The notes: generated by a model from the sequence alone, not told the origin. Counted from the stretch's first letter, positions 1 through 10,284 are shown. The stretch: 64,000 nucleotides of DNA from Zoogloea sp. (GCF_023150065.1 NZ_JAKLLN010000015.1:62001-126000); one strand, 5' to 3'. Program-made: numbers and translations.

Positions 1-2133
<2,133 letters not shown>

Positions 2134-2137
<4 letters not shown>

Positions 2138-3375
2138 GCGTCAGGGGCCGCCCCGGCCGGGCTGGCGAGGAGTTCGTTGAAGGCGCCCATCAGCTCGGCG
2201 GGCGGTGCGTCGCCAAAGCGGTGGGCATACAGGCGCTGGAAGAAATCCGCCGGGCCGAGGGCTTCCAGCTCATCTACCGACAGGGCCGGCGCGGCGGCCT
2301 CATCGGCGCTGCGGGCATAGGTGGTTTCGATGCGGGCCAGCCGCACCGGCTTGTCGGCCAGGGCCGCCTCCACCCTGGCGCGCAAGCCAGGCTCGGGCTG
2401 ATCCAGGCGCACCCTCACCTGCAGGTAGGGCCAGCCGGCCTCGGGGCCATCGGGCAGCGCCAGCGCCTCCAGCGCGGCCAGGGCCTCCTCCACCGGCGCC
2501 GGCCTGGCAGGCACCCGCAGCAAGTCCACCGCCCGGGGCACCCGCACATCCCGAACACTGGCCACCGCCTCCCCGTCCAGATCCACCAACACCACCTGAT
2601 GGGGGTAGTGGATCTCGGAAAACGACAGGGGCAAGGGGCTGCCGCAGTAGCGCCGGGTCGGGTCCTTGCCAATGCACTGGGCCAGGTGCAGATGCCCCAG
2701 GGCCACATAGGCAATGGCCGGATCGAAAAGGCTGGCCGACAGGGCCTCTGCCCCGCCCACCACGATGCGCCGCTCGGATTCCACCGACACCTCGCCCCCG
2801 GTCATATGGCAATGCCCCATCGCCACCAGCGCCTGCCCCGGCCGCCGCCGCGCCAGCGCCACATCCAGCACCTGCCGGTGCAGCAGTTCGATTCCCGCCA
2901 GATAGGCGTCCTCCGCCCCCTCCACCCGCGGCACATCCGCCGGCCGCAAGAAAGGCATGGCCATGCACCAGGCCTCAACAGCACCCTCCCTGCCCTTGAG
3001 CGGCACCACCAGCCGCTCCACCTCGACCTCCCCCGCCGTGCGCACCGTCTGCCCCACCACATGAGCATCCAGCAGCGCCAGAAACGGCAAAGGCGCCTCC
3101 AGCCGCCCCGGCGAATCATGGTTGCCGGCAATCACCACGATATTCAGCCACGGCACCCGCCGCCGCGCCTCGGTGAGAAAGCGGTAAAGCTGCGTCTGGG
3201 ACTGGGACGAAGGATTGGCGTTGTCGAACACGTCGCCGGCAATCAGCAGCGCATCCACCGCCTCCGCCTCAAGGGTGTCCAGCAGCCACGCGAGGAAGGC
3301 CGCGTGCTCGTGGCTTCGCTCGAACTGATGCAGGGTCTGGCCGAGATGCCAGTCGGAGGTGTGGAGCAGTCGCAT
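2134..3375 (-). CDS. sbcD: Exonuclease subunit SbcD (Mre11-type nuclease)
   Basis: Metallophosphoesterase nuclease partner of SbcC. The 413-residue protein has the full set of phosphoesterase motifs: SDWHLG at residues 7-12, GDVFDN near 47-52, AGNHDS near 84, and the later metal-ligand histidines in MGHCH and LGHLHL. Length is normal for SbcD. It is the first gene of the sbcDC unit and overlaps sbcC by 4 nt. Its 5' flank is an unusually G-rich stretch on the plus strand (see the quadruplex-like motif). Confidence 0.95.
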
Positions 3376-3418
3376 GGGGGGTTGCTAGCCGGCGGGGGGA
3401 TGGGGATTGTCGGTGGAA

Positions 3419-3446
3419 GGGGGTGGAGGGGGCAAGCGGGTGGGGG
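3419..3446 (+). other. G-quadruplex-like motif upstream of sbcD
   Basis: The 372-bp gap between sbcD and the next gene has no convincing gene. Its left half (about 3376-3560) is strikingly G-rich on the plus strand. At 3419-3446 four G-runs are separated by loops of 4, 5 and 1 nt (TGGA, CAAGC, T), which fits the canonical quadruplex pattern. Further runs of four to six G lie at 3375-3405. It sits 44 bp upstream of the sbcD start, on the template strand for sbcD. Any role is inference. Confidence 0.5.
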
Positions 3447-3581
3447 ATGTCAGATGATTGAGAGGTGAGGGGCCGAAAGGGGAGTGACGCAGTTCATTGA
3501 GAGGCGGGGGTGGGAGGTGTGAGGATTGCGGGGGTTGGGCACAGGGAGTGGTGTTGTGAGGTGTTTCGGCCAGGAGCGGCC

Positions 3582-3608
3582 GGTCGCTATCTGATCCAGA
3601 TAGCGACC
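3582..3608. repeat. Perfect 11-bp inverted repeat
   Basis: GGTCGCTATCT and AGATAGCGACC flank a 5-nt spacer (GATCC). It lies in the intergenic region at the left border of the lower-GC patch. There is no T-tract, so it does not look like an intrinsic terminator. It could be an operator for the following gene or a repeat-family remnant. Confidence 0.6.
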
Positions 3609-3801
3609 ATTTGGGCGGGACGGTATGCTATACGCCTACGTTCAGCATGAATCGGATTACCCCGCCGATGTTATCGGCTGTTGCTTTCCCTGCCATATTA
3701 TTTTGCACTGAGCGTAGTTTGCCGACTGTGTTGCTTGACATTCAGATGTGATGCGACAGAACTGGCGACAGAAAACAAAGTTAGAAGCCGGAGGCGCCGC
3801 C

Positions 3802-4689
3802 TTGACTACCCTGGAAGTACGTCGCGAGATCGATCGTTTTGTCCTCTACTTCGATACACCAAGGCACGAAGTTAACGCCTACGCACTTGCAAGCGCCCTC
3901 GTAGGTCTCGCTGACGCAGTTCGAGAGGCAAACGCACTTGTCAATCCAGGGCACGTCGTCGAAGTTGTCGTCGAGGCCCTAGCAGACGGTAGTTTCAAAG
4001 CAACGGTTCGCACCGTATACACAAAGGCAAAGAACCTCTTTTCACATACCGCGGTGCAAGCCATCATCTACGGGATAATCTCGACTCATATCTATGAGAA
4101 GGGAATCAAAACTGATGCCCCGCCGGTGATTACAGTGACAGGAGATCTGGTAACAATCGAAATTGGAAAAGACAAAATTATCGTCCCCAAGAACGTCTAC
4201 GAAGCTAAGCGGAAATTAGACAAGTCGGAACGATTCAACAACTCCATTGGAATAATTTTTGACGCAGCAGCATCCGATAAAGATATCAAAGGCATAGCCA
4301 TTTCAGAAGACCAAGGCGACAAAAAGCCACCCCTCGTCGTCCCACGAGAAATGTTCGCCGTCTTTCAAACCGAGTACCAGGGCGACGAGAATACCCGCGA
4401 AATCATCGAGATCACGCATGTTGAGATCAACAGAGCAATCTTGGAGCGCGGCCGCCGTCGCTGGGAGTTCTTTTGGCGCGGGGTCAAGATTGCAGCACCA
4501 ATTCTTGATGATCTTTTTTTTGACAAATTCTTCGCGCATGAGATTACTATTGCGCCAGGCGATTCGCTTCACGTTGCGCTTCATATCACTCAGGAAAAGG
4601 ATAGAGATACTGGAATTTTTGTGAATGCCAGATACGAAATCGCGGAGGTCTATGAACACATCCCTCGTCTCAAGCAAACCGGCTTTTAA
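3802..4689 (+). CDS. Protein of unknown function, first gene of a two-gene lower-GC cassette
   Basis: I do not recognise the family. The protein (295 aa from the TTG at 3802) is a soluble-looking alpha/beta protein with no signal peptide or membrane segment. Its N-terminal half runs LEVRREIDRFVLYFDTPRHE and includes an Ala/Val-rich helical stretch; the C-terminal third has alternating beta-like segments. The TTG start is preferred because GGAGG (3790-3794) sits 7 nt upstream; in-frame GTG 3748 and ATG 3751 lack such a site. Base composition and codon use (AAA, ATA, AAT codons) are clearly less GC-rich than sbcCD and the genes after 5791, which suggests acquisition by transfer. The membrane-protein gene starts 8 nt after its stop, so they form an operon. 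Confidence 0.8.
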   Translation: MTTLEVRREIDRFVLYFDTPRHEVNAYALASALVGLADAVREANALVNPGHVVEVVVEALADGSFKATVRTVYTKAKNLFSHTAVQAIIYGIISTHIYEKGIKTDAPPVITVTGDLVTIEIGKDKIIVPKNVYEAKRKLDKSERFNNSIGIIFDAAASDKDIKGIAISEDQGDKKPPLVVPREMFAVFQTEYQGDENTREIIEITHVEINRAILERGRRRWEFFWRGVKIAAPILDDLFFDKFFAHEITIAPGDSLHVALHITQEKDRDTGIFVNARYEIAEVYEHIPRLKQTGF

Positions 4690-4697
4690 CCCTTATT

Positions 4698-5201
4698 ATG
4701 GCCATGGACGAACTCCTGAATAATCTAACCAGCACGTATTGGTGGCTATCTGTAGTGGTCGTCGGACTAATAATCAATCTGGTCAGCAGCTACCTAAAAC
4801 CACCACTGGATGCCATAGGAAGCAAAACATTCCATGCGTGGAAGGCTCGAAGTGAGCGAGCCAATAAGATGTATGTCAAAAAGGTCGATGCACTAGCAGC
4901 GGCCCCGCACACGCAAGTCCTCTTTATGCTGCGAGCGCAATCACTCAGGGCAAAAAGTAATGGCTGGAGTCTTACAGCAATTTTTGCTCTAGCGCTTTAC
5001 CAATCCTCCGTGTGGCTTGGTGATCAATCCCCCCTTCACGCAGACCAAACCGCACCGTTTGTCAGCACGGGCTGGGCACTTAGCCTCATAGTCGCTCTTT
5101 CGGTTATTGCATCCATGCGGCTTGCCTATGCCGCAGCCGACCTGGAATTGCTAGTTATGGACGCGCAAATCCGAGCGAGCACGCCCTCCAACATGCAATG
5201 A
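4698..5201 (+). CDS. Small membrane protein of unknown function, second gene of the cassette
   Basis: A 167-aa protein with three predicted transmembrane segments at about residues 15-33, 90-108 and 126-146. A basic, cytoplasmic-looking loop (roughly 34-88, rich in Lys/Arg) lies between the first two. No family is recognised. It starts 8 nt after the preceding stop codon and has no strong ribosome-binding site of its own, so translational coupling is likely. It shares the lower GC content of its partner. A soluble protein plus a small multi-helix membrane protein next to toxin-antitoxin remnants would fit a defence or stress cassette, but that is inference from layout only. Confidence 0.75.
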   Translation: MAMDELLNNLTSTYWWLSVVVVGLIINLVSSYLKPPLDAIGSKTFHAWKARSERANKMYVKKVDALAAAPHTQVLFMLRAQSLRAKSNGWSLTAIFALALYQSSVWLGDQSPLHADQTAPFVSTGWALSLIVALSVIASMRLAYAAADLELLVMDAQIRASTPSNMQ

Positions 5202-5211
5202 GCTAGTGTAG

Positions 5212-5237
5212 GTCGGGTTAGCGCAGCGCGACCCGAC
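5212..5237. repeat. GC-rich palindromic repeat after the two-gene cassette
   Basis: GTCGGGTT and a near-complementary CGACCCGAC flank an AGCGCAG centre, forming a stable hairpin 10 nt after the membrane-protein stop. It resembles the GTCGGRTTAGCGCAGCG palindromes scattered through many proteobacterial genomes. It may act as a transcription end or mRNA stabiliser. The rest of 5240-5364 shows nothing recognisable. Confidence 0.55.
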
Positions 5238-5364
5238 ACATCACGCACGAAGGTTGGCGATGTCACGCTATCAGGACTTTCCTCCCGCAGCCACCTGCAA
5301 CCGCTAGATTCATTCTGGCATTGGGTCGTAAGCAGCCCCCATCGTCATAAAGCACGGAGACCTG

Positions 5365-5475
5365 TTAGTGCAGGATCGGCCCAACGAGACTCTCAATGGA
5401 GTACCGACAGCACCGACGCATCGGGATAACGTCAACTGCGGAGACCCGGATGACCTTGGTACCGCGCAGCAACAT
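5365..5475 (-). pseudogene. Decayed PIN-domain (VapC/FitB) toxin remnant
   Basis: An open frame of 36 codons begins with an ATG overlapping the antitoxin stop codon (TGATG), the usual toxin position in vapBC/fitAB operons. Its first residues, MLLRGTKVIRVS, line up with the canonical PIN start (MxLLDTNVISEL). The first catalytic Asp is replaced by Gly and the invariant Asn by Lys. After about ten residues similarity ends, and the frame stops at 5365, about 100 residues short of a PIN toxin. It is read as an inactivated, truncated toxin gene. Confidence 0.55.
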
Positions 5476-5687
5476 CAGGCCTGTCTGAAGTTGAAGTCTT
5501 CGTCGGTACCTACGTCGGGCATGGCGGTCAGCACGTCCTTGAAGCTGCGACACGCCGGTCGGGTGAGCGCCGCCCGCAGGACCTCCCGGTGCTCAGCCTC
5601 GGCACTCCGTCCGTGCCGGGCAGCCGCCTCCTTCAAGGCCTGTGCGACCGACGGTTCAATGTTGCGCACGACGAGATGGGTTGCCAT
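5475..5687 (-). CDS. FitA/Phd-like ribbon-helix-helix antitoxin
   Basis: A 70-aa protein starting MATHLVVRNIEPSVAQALKE, followed by the AARHGRSAEAEHREVLRAAL helix. This is the typical RHH DNA-binding module of FitA-type antitoxins with a short acidic C-terminal tail (DVGTDEDFNF) that would wrap the PIN toxin. The ATG at 5687 is preceded by GGGAG with 6 nt spacing. The partner toxin just downstream is degenerate, leaving an orphan antitoxin that may still bind its own promoter. The 103 bp between this gene and the upstream AraC gene hold nothing else recognisable. Confidence 0.75.
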   Translation of the reverse strand: MATHLVVRNIEPSVAQALKEAAARHGRSAEAEHREVLRAALTRPACRSFKDVLTAMPDVGTDEDFNFRQA

Positions 5688-5790
5688 CACATGCTCCCGA
5701 TAATCGCGATGCCAGCATTGTGCCGGTTCGCACAAGCACTGCCATCACCTTCGGTTCCGCAGTTCGCGGTTTTGCCTGTGGCGGCTGCTT

Positions 5791-6630
5791 CTAAGCCTCG
5801 CCGCGGAAACCCGAACCACCAACCACATCCATCGCTGCCCCCACTTCCCCCTTGATGTACTGGATCGGTGAAATGCCGAAGGCTCGCCGGAAGGCGGCTG
5901 AAAAGGCGCTCGGACTGTCGTAGCCGTGGCTCAGTGCCACGTCCAGCACCGAACGCCCCGCGGCCAGTGCCGGCAGGCTGAGCAGCAATCGGGCCTGACG
6001 GCACCAGGCCCCCATGTTCAAGCCGGTTTCCTTCAGAAACTGGCGGGCCAGGGTCTTCTCGGTCAGGTGGGCCTGCCGCGCCCAGTCAGCCAGGCTTGCG
6101 TCGGCGGCCGGATGATCCAGGAAGGCCCGGCATAAGGACGCCAGACGGGGGGCGGTCGGCATCGGAAGATGCAGACCCAGGGCAGGCGCCCTCTCGATCT
6201 CATCCGCAATGAGATTCATCAGTCTCTCCTCGCGCCCACCTTCGGGGTAGTCCAGGGGCAGTTCATCCACCGCCGTAACGATGAGCTGGCGCAGCAGTGG
6301 GGTCACTCCGATCACGCGGCATGCAGCAACCTCGGGCCCGTGCAGGAATCCCGGCTCGATGAAGACCGTGCGTGTCGCCACTGGTCCGGCAGTAGCCTCG
6401 ATCTCGTGCTCTACGCCGGCGGGCACCCACACCGCACGCCCCTGCGGCACCACCCAGCTGCCGCCCGGGGCCCGCACGATCATCACGCCGTGGATGGCAT
6501 GCAGCAGTTGCCCGCGCCGGTGCATATGCGGTGCGATGCGGACGCCAGCGGCCAGGTCCGACGCGAGCACCGCCACAGGGCGCAAGGACGACTCGACTTT
6601 CAGCAGCGATTCCAGTTCCACATTGTCCAT
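5791..6630 (-). CDS. AraC family regulator with N-terminal cupin domain
   Basis: A 279-aa transcription factor. The N-terminal part (about 25-110; RIAPHMHRRGQLLHAIHGVM, VPAGVEHEI) is an AraC-type cupin ligand-binding domain. The C-terminal 100 residues hold the two helix-turn-helix motifs (SLADWARQAHLTEKTLARQF and VLDVALSHGYDSPSAFSAAF). This arrangement resembles NimR-like regulators, which control a divergent MFS efflux gene. Here an MFS gene starts 86 bp away on the other strand, so it is probably the local activator or repressor of that pump. The inducer is unknown. Confidence 0.9.
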   Translation of the reverse strand: MDNVELESLLKVESSLRPVAVLASDLAAGVRIAPHMHRRGQLLHAIHGVMIVRAPGGSWVVPQGRAVWVPAGVEHEIEATAGPVATRTVFIEPGFLHGPEVAACRVIGVTPLLRQLIVTAVDELPLDYPEGGREERLMNLIADEIERAPALGLHLPMPTAPRLASLCRAFLDHPAADASLADWARQAHLTEKTLARQFLKETGLNMGAWCRQARLLLSLPALAAGRSVLDVALSHGYDSPSAFSAAFRRAFGISPIQYIKGEVGAAMDVVGGSGFRGEA

Positions 6631-6644
6631 ATCGCGACGACGAC

Positions 6645-6716
6645 GGGTGTTTTCGGGGGAGAGGCCAGGAAGGGCGGGCGCCTAGCATAGCGCCTCCCCA
6701 ACCCGGAGAAACACCC
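6645..6716. promoter_or_regulatory. Divergent AraC/MFS control region
   Basis: Two inverted-repeat elements fill this short intergenic region: GGGTGTTT (6645-6652) with AAACACCC (6709-6716), and GGCGC (6677-6681) with GCGCC (6690-6694). They are plausible binding sites for the adjacent AraC protein. The assignment is by position only. Confidence 0.35.
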
Positions 6717-7874
6717 ATGAATCGAAAACGCCTCGGGCTGCTGACCGGAACCCATTCGGTCAATGATCTCTACCAGGGCCTGATACCCGCCCTGCTCCCT
6801 TTCATGGTGCTGGAACGCGGCTATAGCTACACCGCGGTGAGCGGCCTGATTCTGGCGGCCACCGGGCTGTCCAGCGTGGTTCAGCCGCTGTTTGGCCTTT
6901 ACGCCGACAAGCACCCCCGCAACTGGCTGATCCCGGCCGGCTTCATGCTCGCCGCGCTGGGCGTCGCGCTGGCCGGTGTGGCGGAGAGCTACCTGTGGAC
7001 CTGGCTGGCCATTGCCATCAGCGGGCTGGGCATCGCGGCCTATCACCCCCCTGCGACAACCGCTGCCCGGCTGGCTGGCGGCGCCTCCCAGAAGGCCATG
7101 AGCCTGTTCTCGGTGGGTGGAATGCTGGGTGCGGCGGCCGCGCCGCTGGCAGCGACGACGGTGATCGGCGGGTCATCCCTTTCGGCAACGCCATGGCTGG
7201 CGCTCCCCGCTGCGGTGATGGCCGTCGTCTGGTGGTGGTCCACCCGCCATGCCGACGTGGTGGAAGCCGCCCACGCCCGGCGCCGCGCCACCTCCCTTGC
7301 CACGAATGACTGGCGGGCCTTCCTGCGCTTGAGCGCCGTCATTGTCGGCTGGTCCATCCCCTACGTGACGGTGCTTTCCATGGCCGCCCTGTATACCAGC
7401 CGCGATCTGCATGGCAGCAGCGCCCAGGGCGCCCTGGTCCTCACCTGCTTCACCGCGTCCAGTGCCATCGGAACTCTGGGTGGCGGCTTGCTGGCCGACC
7501 GGGTGGGGCGTATCGCCACGATCCGGCTTGGCTACACCCTGGCGCTGCCCGCTCTCGCAGGCCTGGTCCTCGCCAACGCGCCTCTCCCGGCCATGCTGTG
7601 TGCCGCTCTGCTGGGTACTGCGATGTTCCTGCCTTTTGCCTCCCAGGTGACGCTGGCCCAGGATTACCTGCCGCGCAATCCGGCCACGGCGGCAGGCATC
7701 ACCCTCGGGCTGGCCCTGTCCGTTGGCGGCATGCTCTCGCCCCTGCTCGGGATGCTGTCGGACAGCCATGGTCTCAGGACAAGCCTGAGCGTCGTGCTTG
7801 GCGTCCTGACGCTTGCCACAGCCCTGGCCTTTCAGCTGGGTAACCGGAAGTTCGAGGAAACGGCCCTGGCCTGA
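6717..7874 (+). CDS. MFS efflux transporter, fosmidomycin-resistance (Fsr) type
   Basis: A 385-aa major facilitator protein with about 12 hydrophobic segments. It begins MNRKRLGLLTGTHSVNDLYQG, the Fsr/YfcJ-like opening with the GxxHxxxDxxxG pattern in helix 1, and continues with a cytoplasmic loop GLYADKHPRNWLIP between helices 2 and 3. It probably exports a small toxic compound by proton antiport across the inner membrane. It is transcribed divergently from the AraC gene, which is its likely regulator. The start chosen is the ATG at 6717, because the upstream in-frame codons have no hydrophobic or conserved content. Substrate unknown. Confidence 0.85.
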   Translation: MNRKRLGLLTGTHSVNDLYQGLIPALLPFMVLERGYSYTAVSGLILAATGLSSVVQPLFGLYADKHPRNWLIPAGFMLAALGVALAGVAESYLWTWLAIAISGLGIAAYHPPATTAARLAGGASQKAMSLFSVGGMLGAAAAPLAATTVIGGSSLSATPWLALPAAVMAVVWWWSTRHADVVEAAHARRRATSLATNDWRAFLRLSAVIVGWSIPYVTVLSMAALYTSRDLHGSSAQGALVLTCFTASSAIGTLGGGLLADRVGRIATIRLGYTLALPALAGLVLANAPLPAMLCAALLGTAMFLPFASQVTLAQDYLPRNPATAAGITLGLALSVGGMLSPLLGMLSDSHGLRTSLSVVLGVLTLATALAFQLGNRKFEETALA

Positions 7875-7924
7875 TCCAAGAATGCTCCCGCGCAACGCGG
7901 CAAAGTATGGATCACGCCCTTGGG

Positions 7925-9151
7925 CTACACCGGGGACCGATGCGAGTTGGTCGCCGGGTACATGGCATATCGAAACACCAGCACCCCCAGAGCCGCGCAG
8001 CCCCCCAGTGTGGCAAAAGCAGTGGCGTAGCCGAAGTGCTGGGCAACCCAACCAGCCAGGGCGGGGCTCAGGGCGGCGCCGATGCCCTGGATGGCCGTCA
8101 CCGCCCCCAGGCCGGCGTTGATGTGGCCGCTGCCGCGCAGCATGTGCGCCACCAGGCCCGGCAATGCCACCCCCATCAGGCCAGCGCCGACGCCATCGAG
8201 CACCTGCACCGGTATCAGCGCCCAGGGGGATGCCCAGGCGGCGGCGATGGCGCCACGCAGGGGCAGCACGGCCAGCGCGGCGGTAATGAGGCCCCAGTAG
8301 CCACGACGCTCGGCATGCCGCCCGGCGAGCAGAGCCACGGGGATCATCACCAGTTGTGCCACGATGATCGTGGACGCGGTGTAGGCGCTGGGGTCGGCCT
8401 GACCACGGGCAACGACCGACTGGCCAAGCAGGGGCAGCATGGCCGCGTTGCCCAGGTGGAAAAGGAGCATGGTCACCGCCAGCAGGCACAGCGCGCGGGA
8501 GCCGGCCAGCACGCGCCAGGCGGATGGTGGGGATGAGGGGTAGTCAGCAGCCGGACGGGCTTCCAGGCCGCGGGCCACATCGTGGTCGATATCGCGGGAG
8601 CGGATGCCCGCCAGGCACAGCAGCGCGCCGCAGCCCATCAGCACCATGAGCACGAACACCGCGGGCAAGCCCCAGCGGTAGCCGGCCAGGCCGGCAAGGG
8701 CGGCGGCGATGACGTTGCCGGCGTGGTTCCAGGCTTCATTGCGGCCCAGTTGCCGGGGCAGGCCCCGGGGGCCGACGAGGCCCAGGGTGAGCCCCATGAG
8801 GGCCGGGCCGAAAAGCGCCCCCACCACGGCAGCCAGGATCTGGGTGGCCGCCGTGACGGCCGGCGTGGGCCACGCCCAGAGGGCGAGGTTGCCGGCAAGC
8901 AGCAGCACCGTGGCGCCGGCCAGCAGGCCGCGCTTGCGGCGGGAGCCATCCACCCAGGCGCCCAGTGGCGTGGTGGCGAGCATGCCGGCGATGCCGGCGG
9001 CGCCCATCAGGTAGCCGATGTCGTCGGCCGGCCAGCCCTGCCCCATCAGGAAGACGCCAAGAAACGGGCCCAGCCCGTCGCGGACGTCGGCAATGAAGAA
9101 GTTGAGGCCGCAGAGCCAGCGCTGCGACGGGGTGAGCGGATGGGACGTCAT
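7925..9151 (-). CDS. MFS transporter, last gene of a sigma-54 operon
   Basis: A 408-aa major facilitator protein with about 12 membrane helices. It begins with a short polar N-terminus and the helix-1 text WLCGLNFFIADVRDGLGPFLGVFLMGQGW; the family loop GAWVDGSRRKRGL follows. Such proteins are annotated as drug/metabolite transporters of unproved substrate. It starts 12 nt after the DUF486 gene stop, so it is the third gene of a unit that begins at 10188 behind a sigma-54 promoter. It converges with the Fsr-like gene across a 50-bp gap. Confidence 0.85.
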   Translation of the reverse strand: MTSHPLTPSQRWLCGLNFFIADVRDGLGPFLGVFLMGQGWPADDIGYLMGAAGIAGMLATTPLGAWVDGSRRKRGLLAGATVLLLAGNLALWAWPTPAVTAATQILAAVVGALFGPALMGLTLGLVGPRGLPRQLGRNEAWNHAGNVIAAALAGLAGYRWGLPAVFVLMVLMGCGALLCLAGIRSRDIDHDVARGLEARPAADYPSSPPSAWRVLAGSRALCLLAVTMLLFHLGNAAMLPLLGQSVVARGQADPSAYTASTIIVAQLVMIPVALLAGRHAERRGYWGLITAALAVLPLRGAIAAAWASPWALIPVQVLDGVGAGLMGVALPGLVAHMLRGSGHINAGLGAVTAIQGIGAALSPALAGWVAQHFGYATAFATLGGCAALGVLVFRYAMYPATNSHRSPV

Positions 9152-9163
9152 CAGGGTGCCTCC

Positions 9164-9511
9164 TCAGTGCAGCGGGCCTTTGAACACAAAGAACGCCCCC
9201 AGGGCGATGCAGCCAAAGCCCACCAGGTGGTTGAGGGTGAGCCGTTCGCCCAGGTAGATCACCGAGAACACCGCAAACACGCAGAGGGTGATGACTTCCT
9301 GCATCGTCTTGAGCTCAGCGGCGCTGTAGACGGCGTGGCCCAGGCGGTTGGCGGGCACGGCAAAGCAGTATTCGGCCAGGGCAATCAGCCAGCTCACCAG
9401 AATGACCAGCCACAGGGGGCGCCCCTCAAAACGGAGGTGCCCATACCAGGCAAAGGTCATGAACACGTTGGAGATCGACAACAGGACGATGGGCAGAAGT
9501 TGTGGAGACAT
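9164..9511 (-). CDS. DMT family membrane protein, DUF486
   Basis: A 115-aa protein with four predicted membrane helices, matching the small DUF486 family (half-size relatives of EamA/DMT transporters). Diagnostic text includes NVFMTFAWYGHLRF, SWLIALAEYCFAVPANRLG and AAELKTMQEVITL. Function in the family is not established; a homodimeric exporter is possible. It starts 11 nt after the stop of the secreted-protein gene and is followed 12 nt later by the MFS gene, so it is the middle gene of a three-gene unit. Confidence 0.88.
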   Translation of the reverse strand: MSPQLLPIVLLSISNVFMTFAWYGHLRFEGRPLWLVILVSWLIALAEYCFAVPANRLGHAVYSAAELKTMQEVITLCVFAVFSVIYLGERLTLNHLVGFGCIALGAFFVFKGPLH

Positions 9512-9522
9512 GGCGGAGCGGA

Positions 9523-10188
9523 TCAGCGACTGCGGTCGTAGAGCGGCTGCAGGGCCGACAGGCTGGTGCCCAGGCTGACTGCTTCGAGGGCGGTACCCAG
9601 GGCGTTGCGCGTACCCAGGCCCGCGGCGGCGAACGGGGCGCCAGGCTGAACGGAGAGGCGCAGGCTTTCGGGGGGAAAACGCACGATGCTGCCGTCGGCG
9701 AGAATCACGCCGTTTGCCTCGCCACGGGGGCCGGTGAGCACGGTGTCGACCCGCCCTTCGACCTGTTGCGGCTGCAGCTTCTGGGCGCGCAGGTGGGGCG
9801 GCAGCGGCCGGTCCTCGCCCAACGGCGGCGGCTGGTCATAGACCGTCTGGCCGCTGGCGGTGTTGACGATGGCATCGGCCAGCACGGTCCCCCGTGCCTG
9901 CGGGCGGCCGATGACGCGCACGACGTCACCCGGCTTGACGGCGGCGGTGAGTGCGTCGGCCAGATGCGGCGGAAACTTGACCAAGGTGCCGTCCGCCAGC
10001 CGCAGGCCGGCCACCTCGCCATAGGGATTGATCAGCATGCGTTGCACCTGGCCTTGTGCCACGGCCTGGTTGGCCAAACCGGGGGCCGGGGGCCGCTCCC
10101 CCCGGGGGGCGTCAGGCGGTGCAGCGTGGGTGGTGCCGGCAATCAGGGTGGCAACCAGGGTCACGGCAGAAAGAATGTGGCGAGTCAT
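9523..10188 (-). CDS. Secreted protein with an internal duplication, first gene of a sigma-54 operon
   Basis: A 221-aa protein with a clear Sec signal peptide (MTRHILSAVTLVATLIAGTTHA, then AAPPDAP). The mature part holds two related modules, one with GEVAGLRLADGTLVKFPPH and one with GEANGVILADGSIVRFPPE, each followed by a Pro/Gly/Val-rich stretch. This looks like a duplicated small beta (OB-like) fold. I do not know a function. The ATG at 10188 is preceded by AAGGAG at 6-7 nt. A near-consensus sigma-54 promoter lies about 40 nt upstream of the start, and the genes for a matching NtrC-like regulator and kinase lie immediately beyond. That makes it the probable direct output of that two-component system. 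Confidence 0.8.
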   Translation of the reverse strand: MTRHILSAVTLVATLIAGTTHAAPPDAPRGERPPAPGLANQAVAQGQVQRMLINPYGEVAGLRLADGTLVKFPPHLADALTAAVKPGDVVRVIGRPQARGTVLADAIVNTASGQTVYDQPPPLGEDRPLPPHLRAQKLQPQQVEGRVDTVLTGPRGEANGVILADGSIVRFPPESLRLSVQPGAPFAAAGLGTRNALGTALEAVSLGTSLSALQPLYDRSR

Positions 10189-10228
10189 GCGCTTCTCCTT
10201 GGAGGTGGGTGGAATACCCCAAAGAGAT

Positions 10229-10244
10229 GGCAAGCCCCGTGCCA
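10229..10244 (-). promoter_or_regulatory. Sigma-54 promoter for the 10188-7925 operon
   Basis: Read on the minus strand the site is TGGCACGGGGCTTGCC, a full match to TGGCACR-N4-TTGC with the GG and GC 10 nt apart. Transcription would start about 12 nt downstream, giving a leader of roughly 30 nt before the 10188 ATG. Confidence 0.85.
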
Positions 10245-10284
10245 GAACAAACCATTTTCAAATCAATGGCTTGAAATACAGAAC

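Noticed and set aside
7875-7924. Hairpin CCGCG-CAA-CGCGG between the convergent MFS genes as a terminator
   Set aside because: The stem is short and there is no T-tract on either side, so it was not called.
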